Origin: Planctomycetaceae bacterium
GTDB taxonomy: Bacteria; Planctomycetota; Planctomycetia; Pirellulales; Thermoguttaceae
Reading direction: 5' to 3'
NCBI GenBank assembly: GCA_031274045.1
Contig: JAISQS010000230.1
Location: forward strand, 1 to 9,035
DNA: 9,035 bases
Shown: piece by piece, positions 1-5,470 of the stretch
How positions within the stretch are numbered: the stretch's first letter is position 1
Layout: every line of letters starts with the position of its first letter
Made by a program: the position numbers and the translations under genes
The notes under the pieces: model-generated
The model's database searches: none
What the model was told of the DNA's origin: nothing
Seen by the model: the letters and a program-made list of their open reading frames with translations, nothing else

Positions 1-180
1 AAAATCGGCGTAGAGTTCGATCCCAAAACAAGAACTATCGGACGATGGTTAGTCGCCGACAAAAATAAAAAAGTTACCAAAAAAGTTGTCAAAAAGATTA
101 TCAAGAAAGTTGCGAAAAAGGTCAGCAAAAAAACCGGTAAAAAAGTTGTTAAAAAAAGTTCCGGTAAGAAGAAATCGTAG
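1..180 (+). CDS. 3' end of unknown gene with lysine-repeat tail
   Basis: An open frame runs from base 1 to a TAG at 178-180 and gives 59 residues, so this is the C-terminus of a gene beginning left of the window. The first 20 residues (KIGVEFDPKTRTIGRWLVAD) look like ordinary folded protein. The last 39 contain about 20 lysines, mostly KK pairs every four residues separated by VV, II, VA, VS or TG. Such tails occur on bacterial histone-H1-like proteins, some HU and topoisomerase I proteins and some ribosomal proteins, where they bind nucleic acid by charge. I do not recognise the upstream part, so a nucleic-acid-binding role is only an inference from the tail. No terminator for this gene is evident on the + strand; the hairpin at 240-274 is better suited to the opposite gene, with one C/A mismatch when read as + strand RNA. 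Confidence 0.75.
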   Translation, partial: KIGVEFDPKTRTIGRWLVADKNKKVTKKVVKKIIKKVAKKVSKKTGKKVVKKSSGKKKS

Positions 181-223
181 AGACGTTGATTGTGGTGCGG
201 ACTTTGTGAAAATCTTTTCGGTT

Positions 224-274
224 AAAAAAACAAAAAAAACGGATCAGCCGGTAACTTATGCACCGACTGATCCG
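224..274 (-). terminator. Intrinsic terminator of the porin gene
   Basis: Read on the - strand, a 13-bp stem (arms 262-274 and 240-252, loop 253-261) is fully paired with one G-U wobble. It is followed at once by two runs of T (A runs at 232-239 and 224-230 on the + strand). It lies about 45 bp after the stop of the outer-membrane barrel gene. Stem, short loop and U-tract in this order are the classic Rho-independent arrangement. Read on the + strand there is a mismatch and no T-tract, so it works mainly for the - strand gene. Confidence 0.9.
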
Positions 275-317
275 CACGGTAGAACATGTAAATCAAATAC
301 ACGCTCGATTTGACATA

Positions 318-1655
318 CTAAAATTTAACAATCGCCGACACTCCACCGGAAAACTGATCTGTCTTACCAGCTGCTCTGGCTGTCCCATCATCATTGTGCG
401 TATAGAACGCGGCAGTATCTTCAAATTTATCATATCTCAATTCGGTCTTAACCGTCAACCATTTTCGTGGTGTCCAATTTGCACCGAGCGAGAATGTGTA
501 CTTGTTGTCGTATCCCTGTCCTCCTCCCGCCGAAGGATAAAGGAAGTCGTTGATATTACGTCCCCATCCGGCTCTGAATCCGAACGCCCACCTCGAATTG
601 TACTGATAAATCGATTCGGTATTGATACCATAGACACCTTGACGATCTCCGACTTCAGGATTGATATTGTACAAGCTCCAATCGAATACTTGTGTCAATC
701 TCCTGTTAACCTGATATTTGGCAACTAACGATTGCACAAAATAATCAATATCGTTTGTGGGATCAGTCTCATTTGTACCGACACCGAGAGCATACGATAG
801 GGCTAAACGTTTGCTTACTTGCAAGTCGAAACCAAACAAGAAAGCGTTGTCGTCGCTGGTCTCACCAAACTGGTCGGGTTGCGCCCATCCGCCGTAAACC
901 GACAACTTGTCATTCACGGTGTATGTTGCGTAAGCGGCGAGTGCAGTCGCGGGAACCATTGCATACGTATCTGCGAGCGAATAAAAGAAACGGTCTGTTG
1001 ATTTATAGCTATTACTGCCGAACGGCGTATAGACTTTACCAATTTTAACGTTCCATTTTTTGTACGCTATCTCAAGATACGCTTGAGCAATCGCCGAATA
1101 GTAATCGCCTGTCCCCCATGAGTCGTTCGCCAATCCATGACCGGCGCCGTACTCAAGACCATTCGATTGAACCAAATACGCATCTGTTCCAAACGTGAAG
1201 TCAGTAGTTCCGCCGATATCCAAACCGCGTTTGCCGTCAACCGCTCTTCCAACCGACAGATAAAGCTGATTCAGTTGTCCGCCGGTATGCGCGACATTTT
1301 GCAACGGAGCATACCTGCCATCTGTCGCGTTACTATAACCGCCGTTACCATACAAGACATTGTTATGGCTGTAACCTGGTGTTCTAGGGTTATAAAAGTT
1401 CTTCTGACCATATTCATTTGCGAAAAATCCGGCTTCAATGTATCCGGTTGCGAACCATTTACTTGATTTTTTTGAGCAACTATCGACATCGCCGCATGGG
1501 TCGCAGCTTGAATCGTCGTCGCACGGATTGCATTCGCCTACTTGGGCACACGGTGTGAATCTATCAAATAGACCCCCTTGTGCATCAGCCTGAGTGAACT
1601 GCATTGCAAAAAGTGCAGCCACGACACCCAGACCTGCCAATAAGTTTCTTTTCAT
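318..1655 (-). CDS. Outer-membrane beta-barrel protein, BBP2-like porin
   Basis: A 445-aa secreted protein. The start is the ATG at 1653-1655, directly preceded by a purine-rich ribosome site (GAGAGGAGAG); a longer frame from a TTG at 1739 would bury the signal peptide. Residues 1-25 form a signal peptide ending A-D-A before Q26. Residues 36-60 hold six cysteines in regular C-X5-C-X2 spacing. From about 67 to 445 there are alternating aromatic/polar strands typical of a transmembrane barrel (e.g. 192-213 with KIGKVYTPFG, 300-335, 355-368, 386-411), and the last residue is Phe, as in many outer-membrane proteins. The pattern and length fit the putative beta-barrel porin-2 (BBP2) group common in Planctomycetota. 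The role would be an outer-membrane channel; substrate unknown. It appears monocistronic, with its own terminator at 224-274 and a 1-kb upstream spacer. Confidence 0.85.
   Translation of the reverse strand: MKRNLLAGLGVVAALFAMQFTQADAQGGLFDRFTPCAQVGECNPCDDDSSCDPCGDVDSCSKKSSKWFATGYIEAGFFANEYGQKNFYNPRTPGYSHNNVLYGNGGYSNATDGRYAPLQNVAHTGGQLNQLYLSVGRAVDGKRGLDIGGTTDFTFGTDAYLVQSNGLEYGAGHGLANDSWGTGDYYSAIAQAYLEIAYKKWNVKIGKVYTPFGSNSYKSTDRFFYSLADTYAMVPATALAAYATYTVNDKLSVYGGWAQPDQFGETSDDNAFLFGFDLQVSKRLALSYALGVGTNETDPTNDIDYFVQSLVAKYQVNRRLTQVFDWSLYNINPEVGDRQGVYGINTESIYQYNSRWAFGFRAGWGRNINDFLYPSAGGGQGYDNKYTFSLGANWTPRKWLTVKTELRYDKFEDTAAFYTHNDDGTARAAGKTDQFSGGVSAIVKF
1476..1550 (-). repeat. Cysteine-rich 9-residue repeat in the porin N-terminus
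   Basis: Codons for residues 36-60 of the porin. Cysteines fall at 36, 42, 45, 51, 54 and 60, giving C-X5-C-X2-C-X5-C-X2-C-X5-C, i.e. a 9-residue unit repeated nearly three times. The X2 residues are Asn-Pro or Asp-Pro and the X5 loops are acidic. It lies between the signal peptide and the first barrel strand, so it should be periplasmic or surface-exposed. Confidence 0.8.
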
Positions 1656-1777
1656 CTCTCCTCTCTTTCTTTCGTTTCTGATTTTAAACTGATTGTGGTA
1701 ATTATCCTGAAAACGTATGACCGCATTCAACTTTCTCAATATCCCGCACTTTGGAAACCGCGATGCGTTGTGAAAAA

Positions 1778-1825
1778 TAATTTTGAGTACAATTTTTTAC
1801 CTACTGTTTAATTGACTCAAAATTA
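1778..1825. promoter_or_regulatory. AT-rich dyad upstream of the porin gene
   Basis: An 11-bp perfect inverted repeat (TAATTTTGAGT at 1778-1788, ACTCAAAATTA at 1815-1825) continues after a one-base bulge into five further pairs (CAATT/AATTG), with a 15-nt loop. It lies 123-170 bp upstream of the porin ATG. It could be an operator or a leader hairpin. No adjacent T-tract or clear promoter boxes were seen, so the function is open. Confidence 0.45.
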
Positions 1826-1861
1826 CGGAATTTAGCTACGATATTCAGGTCTCTACACTAG

Positions 1862-2098
1862 CCGGTATGGGCAATAGCCTTCGGCTCCAAAATAAGCGGC
1901 GGTCAAACTTTTGCCGACACGAGCCTCACACCGCATAACAACCCCAATTGGTCATTAAACGTGTTAGCAAACCGATCACTCGCCAACATCCAGCCAACGC
2001 CGTCCGCCAACGCAACCGATGCCACTCGCTCCCAACCGGCGTACCACGAAAATCGGGTAGATGCCCAACAACCCAACACTTACCACTCAATTTTTTAG
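1862..2098 (+). pseudogene. Possible gene remnant, start-less open frame
   Basis: Between an in-frame TAG at 1859-1861 and a TAG at 2096-2098 lie 78 sense codons on the + strand. The peptide (…ISGGQTFADTSLTPHNNP…, then Asn/Ala/Ser/Thr/Pro-rich) looks more protein-like than the Trp/Cys/Arg-rich frame on the other strand. There is no ATG; the only start-type codon is an internal GTG, with no ribosome site. The block appears GC-richer than its flanks. It may be the decayed 3' part of a gene, a dispersed repeat, or chance. Confidence 0.2.
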
Positions 2099-2266
2099 TA
2101 TTGAATCGCGAGCAAAAACTTGCACTGCGTCTTTTGCACAATGTAATCGCCACTCCGACGAGAAGGGTACACACCTTCCCGCCTCTCTCATTATCGTAAC
2201 AAGAAAACAAACCATACAAAGAATTCTTCAAGACAAATTAAATCCGTTACCAACCGAATATCTTAA

Positions 2267-2361
2267 CCAAACCACCCACACAACCAAACAAGACCAAAAA
2301 CAATCAGAACCACAAACAATAAACACCAAAACCACAACCAATAAACACCAAAATAACACAC
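2267..2361. repeat. A+C-only low-complexity tract
   Basis: More than 90% of the + strand bases are A or C, with only a few T and G. It includes a 15-bp direct repeat (CAATAAACACCAAAA at 2317-2331 and 2339-2353). The skew creates a Thr/Asn/Gln-rich frame that I regard as non-coding. Confidence 0.6.
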
Positions 2362-2471
2362 GAAAAACATTAGAATAATGGGTAAGAAAATATAAAAGAA
2401 CCTTTGAGAAACGTGGAGAGACCGGTTTTATTTGGGGGCGTTATCTCTTGTTGTAAGTTTCGTTAGCGACG

Positions 2472-2483
2472 GGGGCTTGCCCC
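2472..2483. repeat. Short GGGGC-TT-GCCCC hairpin
   Basis: A perfect 5-bp inverted repeat around two bases, overlapping the left edge of the inverted-repeat element by two bases. No T-tract follows on either strand, so I do not call it a terminator. Confidence 0.4.
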
Positions 2484-2640
2484 TTGTTATACCACACATC
2501 TTTTGATATCTTATTTTTTTAGAGAAATACGGAATAAACAAAATAGGCGAAACAAACGAAATTTTACCATCAACTCTTTTCGTTTATTTTGTATTTTTCG
2601 TATGGTTCGTATTCTCAAAAAACTGTGTGGTATCACAAGG
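2482..2640. repeat. Inverted-repeat element with nested 9-bp arrays
   Basis: The ends are 17-bp inverted repeats with one mismatch (2482-2498 and 2624-2640). Inside, four nonamers of the form TTTCGTNNN lie on the - strand at 2526-2561 and four on the + strand at 2578-2613, each block in exact 9-bp register, separated by 16 bp. The whole can fold into a long imperfect hairpin. It starts 20 bp after the stop of the DUF11 lipoprotein gene, so it could act as a 3' end structure, or be a small non-autonomous mobile or dispersed repeat. No coding capacity was seen. Confidence 0.65.
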
Positions 2641-2660
2641 CATCCTATCTGGTGCTACCT

Positions 2661-4478
2661 TTATAAGACTCTGCATTTGAATTGGACAACGCCGAATTGT
2701 TTTGGCTCAAGCGGATCGGTGATTTCAAATCTCAACGTAAACGAATCCGCCCCATTCGACTCAACCGCAAAACCCGACGCAACAGACGACACCGCCGAAC
2801 CCGCCACAAACTCCAAACGAGTTGTCAGACTATCTAAAATTGTCACGTTACCGAGCGGCTCGGTGCCAAGATTGTCAAATCTCAACGTGAACACAATAAT
2901 ATCGCCGGATTTAGCTGATTTGTGTGATGCGACTTTGATCAATCTTAATTTTGAGTTTCCGGTCTTTTCGGAGTTTATTTTGAACAATTGTGCGACACCT
3001 TCTTCTTCGGATATGGACATTGGTGCGTGGTATGTTGCTTTGATGTTTATTCCTTCGGAGCCTTGCCAGACGATGGCGTTTTTGCAGCCTTCCGCAAGAT
3101 GCAGAATTTCCGCCGAGCCTAATTTCGACAACCGCAACGTATTCGCGTATGACATTGTGCCGTCGAAGTTGCTGTATCCGCTTGTTCCTTGCAAAGAATC
3201 TATTTGTGCGCCGATGTTGTGTGATTTTATTGCCATCAAATCGTCACGATTCCGTGTGTATCCGGTTTTTGATTCTTGTGCGGTGAAGCCGATGTTTTGG
3301 GATGATTTCTCTTTGCTTATTGACAATTTTTGGTTTATTCCGCCTATTTCTGTCAGGTGGTCGGTGTTTATTACGCCTTCGATTTTCCGCACTGCGCCGA
3401 AACGCGGCGAGTAGATGTGGACTCGATTTGACGCTTCCACTATCGTCTTGCCGTCAATCGTGTCAAAATGCGCAACCGAATCCCCAATATCCAAATTCCG
3501 CACTATCCAATCTTGATCAACTGTTACCGGATAGTTATTGTGTCCGCCGTCGGCACCGGTTTTTTTGTTTCCGCCGGTCAAGCCGTCGCCGCCGTCCGCC
3601 AAATATTCCGCCGGAGGCCAGAAACCAGCACCCGAATTTGGTCGCCATGCACCTTGAAATTCTTCTTGGTTGTAACCGCTATCGGCAACTATCCGCGCCC
3701 CAATATTAACCAGCGACGGATCAATCCGAATCGAATCAACATCAACCTCGACCTCACCACCAACTCCCGCCGAAAGAACGCCTGAATCCGAATCCTGCAA
3801 CCCAACCCCAACCTGCCGGATTTTTCCGTTATCAATATTTTGCGATTTCTGTTGCGGATTAGTCGTGCCGTTTTGTGCGTAGTTTTGAGCGTAATTTGGT
3901 GTGTAGTTTGGCAAATTATCGGCTGGTTTATGCGTCGGGTAAGGCGACTGATTAAGCTGATCGTTTCTGACAAAAGTAACTTGCCGGATTTCTTTTGGTT
4001 GTATTCCAACATGTTGAATACCTCTGGTTTGTGTTATTTCGGGTTGGGTAATTTGGGGTTGGAATTGGTTTGGTTGAATCTGGTTTGGCTGGAACTGATT
4101 TGGTGGGAACTGGTTTTGGTTTTGTTGCGGGTATGGGGCGGGGTAGTTTGTGGGCAAATAGTAGCCGGATGGTTGATTTTGTGGGGCTGGCAAGACGGCG
4201 TAATTCGCATTCGGCAAATGGTTAGAAGCTGCTTGGGGGTGATTCGAGTTGTGCGTATTCGAGTTGTACGTATTCAAGTTGTGTGCGTTCAAATTATTTT
4301 GTGCGTTTGGGATAGTGGTGTTTGTGTGCTGTATTTCAAAGCGGTTGTCTGGTATTGAGACCGGATTGACTGCAAACGGATCTGTTGGGCAGATGCGATC
4401 TTGTGGAATGCACGATACGGATGACAGCACGAAAGATATTGCTGCAAAAATTAACGGCAAAAAGTAAAGTCGTGACAT
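2661..4478 (-). CDS. Surface/periplasmic lipoprotein with C-terminal DUF11 domain
   Basis: 605 aa from an ATG at 4478 with no Shine-Dalgarno site. Residues 1-22 are a hydrophobic signal followed by Cys23 in an imperfect lipobox (S-V-S-C), so lipid attachment is probable, not certain. Residues 50-225 are low-complexity Asn/Gln/Pro/Tyr: a five-residue repeat of the N-L-N-T-Y type (about 60-80), then NQFxP repeats (about 120-145). Residues 226-500 are a folded region with a Gly/Asp-rich stretch (EYLADGGDGL near 291-300) and a segment around 343-370 ending in SPRFGAVRKIEG. Residues 508-603 match the DUF11/conserved-repeat fold (KSGDIIVFTLRFDNLG, then NVTILDSL), the immunoglobulin-like domain also present in chlamydial OmcB-type envelope proteins. 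I infer an outer-membrane or cell-wall-associated structural protein whose disordered N-terminal spacer tethers the C-terminal domains. The inverted-repeat element lies just downstream. Confidence 0.8.
   Translation of the reverse strand: MSRLYFLPLIFAAISFVLSSVSCIPQDRICPTDPFAVNPVSIPDNRFEIQHTNTTIPNAQNNLNAHNLNTYNSNTHNSNHPQAASNHLPNANYAVLPAPQNQPSGYYLPTNYPAPYPQQNQNQFPPNQFQPNQIQPNQFQPQITQPEITQTRGIQHVGIQPKEIRQVTFVRNDQLNQSPYPTHKPADNLPNYTPNYAQNYAQNGTTNPQQKSQNIDNGKIRQVGVGLQDSDSGVLSAGVGGEVEVDVDSIRIDPSLVNIGARIVADSGYNQEEFQGAWRPNSGAGFWPPAEYLADGGDGLTGGNKKTGADGGHNNYPVTVDQDWIVRNLDIGDSVAHFDTIDGKTIVEASNRVHIYSPRFGAVRKIEGVINTDHLTEIGGINQKLSISKEKSSQNIGFTAQESKTGYTRNRDDLMAIKSHNIGAQIDSLQGTSGYSNFDGTMSYANTLRLSKLGSAEILHLAEGCKNAIVWQGSEGINIKATYHAPMSISEEEGVAQLFKINSEKTGNSKLRLIKVASHKSAKSGDIIVFTLRFDNLGTEPLGNVTILDSLTTRLEFVAGSAVSSVASGFAVESNGADSFTLRFEITDPLEPKQFGVVQFKCRVL
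4040..4135 (-). repeat. In-frame NQFxP repeats of the DUF11 lipoprotein
   Basis: This part codes for a run of NQF/NQI-(P or Q)-P motifs (residues about 115-146). The + strand shows the pattern as repeated GGTTGGAAT/TGGTTTGG-like words. The reading frame stays open throughout, so the expansion is in triplets and tolerated. Confidence 0.6.
4241..4300 (-). repeat. 15-bp tandem repeat inside the DUF11 lipoprotein gene
   Basis: About 3.5 degenerate copies of a 15-bp unit (TATTCGAGTTGTACG on the + strand) encode a five-residue Asn-rich repeat near residues 60-80. The unit length keeps the frame, so copy number can vary without frameshift. Confidence 0.65.
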
Positions 4479-4601
4479 TGTAATAAGATACGTAATGCGG
4501 TTTGTATTGAATCAGGCGGGTGGTGGTTTTGCCGTTGCGAAATTATTGCCTTGTTTGGGCTGTTGGCAACTTGGTGATTCGAAACTTCAAATGCAAGCAG
4601 C

Positions 4602-5321
4602 TTAAAAGTTTCCTCGATTTATATTGTAGGTAAAAGGCTGTAACTTTCCGGTGTGGTCTTTGTCAAAAAAAATCCATGCCGGAGAGCCGTGAAAAAAAGC
4701 CGGTTCAATTTTATTTGAGTTCGGGATTCGTCCGCCTATCTGCACAACAGCTACGGGTTTACCTAAACTATGCGCAACCCTTAACGGGTCTTCGCCCGAT
4801 TTCACGTCGATTGTGGGTTGTTGTCCGAAGTCGGCGCGGATTGGCAATGCTGACTGAGGTTCTTCGAGGTAGATGACGCGGGTAACAAATTGACCGTTCA
4901 GTGCTAATTCCAAATCTTCATGCGTAATGTCAATCTGGATCGGATATTCGGTTTCTTTGCCTTTTGGCGGGAAGGTTCTTTGGAGTACGGTGACGGTTGG
5001 GAAAACTTCTTTGCCCGGATTGAAGCGTATATTTGTGACGCGGAAGCGGTAGTTTGCGCCGAGCAGGAGACCGGCAGTGTAGGGGGCATCCTTCCGCTCA
5101 ACAAATGTATTGTCCACAGCGAATGCGATTTGTGTTCCGCTTGGGCTGTTAATCTTTACCGGCTGGTAATATCCGACGACGGGCGCACCCGGAACGCCCG
5201 GATATTGTGCGCCGGGATGGACTCCGGGTATCGGCGGACCCGAATACGGCAATTGAGCAAAAACCGCAACGGAATTGCTCAAAAAAAACAGCACCAATAT
5301 CAAAATAAACCGGCGTTGCAT
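4602..5321 (-). CDS. Secreted protein, paralogue of the downstream-numbered lipoprotein
   Basis: 239 aa. I start at the ATG at 5319-5321; a TTG one codon earlier adds nothing. No ribosome site is visible. Residues 1-22 are a signal peptide ending in VFA before Gln23, with no lipobox, so the product should be free in the periplasm or exported. A Pro/Gly/Tyr-rich linker (24-55) precedes a beta-rich domain (about 60-200). That domain aligns with the lipoprotein at 5471-6871 (its residues about 140-283): YRFRVTNIRFNPGKEVFPT against YRLKLSNIPGRPGKELYPT, then NGQFVTRVIYL against SGNLITKVVYL, then VAVVQIGGR against LAIVRMGNK. The last 40 residues are unique. I do not recognise a named family. Same strand and adjacency suggest tandem duplication, and both products probably work at the envelope. 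It is 149 bp from the lipoprotein gene. Confidence 0.8.
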   Translation of the reverse strand: MQRRFILILVLFFLSNSVAVFAQLPYSGPPIPGVHPGAQYPGVPGAPVVGYYQPVKINSPSGTQIAFAVDNTFVERKDAPYTAGLLLGANYRFRVTNIRFNPGKEVFPTVTVLQRTFPPKGKETEYPIQIDITHEDLELALNGQFVTRVIYLEEPQSALPIRADFGQQPTIDVKSGEDPLRVAHSLGKPVAVVQIGGRIPNSNKIEPAFFHGSPAWIFFDKDHTGKLQPFTYNINRGNF

Positions 5322-5378
5322 CAATCAATATCAAAAAAGTTAGGAGTTTGGAATATTCTTTTTCTTACTTCGCAGCGA

Positions 5379-5446
5379 CCTTTACGGTTAAAATTTTACC
5401 GCAAAGGACGGAAGGGTTTTCGCAAAGTCCGCAAGGAATTCGGCAG
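5379..5446. repeat. Hairpin plus (A/T)CCGCAAAG-type 9-bp repeats
   Basis: A 10-bp inverted repeat with one mismatch (5379-5388 and 5398-5407, loop TAAAATTTT) leads into degenerate nonamers on the + strand: ACCGCAAAG, GACGGAAGG, TTCGCAAAG and TCCGCAAGG (5398-5436, with a 3-bp shift in the middle). An opposite-strand unit lies at 5380-5388. It sits in the 149-bp spacer, 25-90 bp after the stop of the lipoprotein gene, where a transcript could end, although no U-tract follows the hairpin on the - strand. Confidence 0.6.
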
Positions 5447-5470
5447 CGTTTTTTTGCAAATCAAGTATTG

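Larger units (their letters stand above)
1656..2660. other. 1-kb intergenic region without a convincing gene
   Basis: It separates the start of the porin gene from the stop of the DUF11 lipoprotein gene. In order it holds the porin leader, an AT-rich dyad (1778-1825), a GC-richer block with a start-less open frame (1862-2098), a strand-asymmetric A+C tract (2267-2361), a small GGGGC-TT-GCCCC hairpin (2472-2483), and an inverted-repeat element (2482-2640). Frames over 60 codons here are rich in Trp/Cys/Arg or in Thr/Asn/Gln, lack ribosome sites, and follow base skew, so I do not call them genes. Confidence 0.7.

Noticed and set aside
86..313. 75-codon basic + strand frame
   Set aside because: It is out of frame with the lysine-tail gene, runs through the terminator hairpin, and has no ribosome site.
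1926..2231. 101-codon - strand frame in the long spacer
   Set aside because: Trp/Cys/Arg-rich composition and no ribosome site; typical of the complement of C-rich DNA.
2061..2378. 105-codon + strand frame rich in Thr, Asn, Gln and Lys
   Set aside because: Its second half is only the translation of the A+C-only tract, and no start signal is seen.
2503..3414. 303-codon + strand frame
   Set aside because: It lies antisense to the DUF11 lipoprotein gene, starts inside the inverted-repeat element, and has no domain or export signal; the opposite frame has a signal peptide and DUF11 motifs.
3840..4358. 172-codon + strand frame rich in Val, Leu and Trp, resembling a membrane protein
   Set aside because: It is antisense to the Asn/Gln/Pro-rich part of the DUF11 lipoprotein; hydrophobic codons are the complement of Asn and Gln codons.
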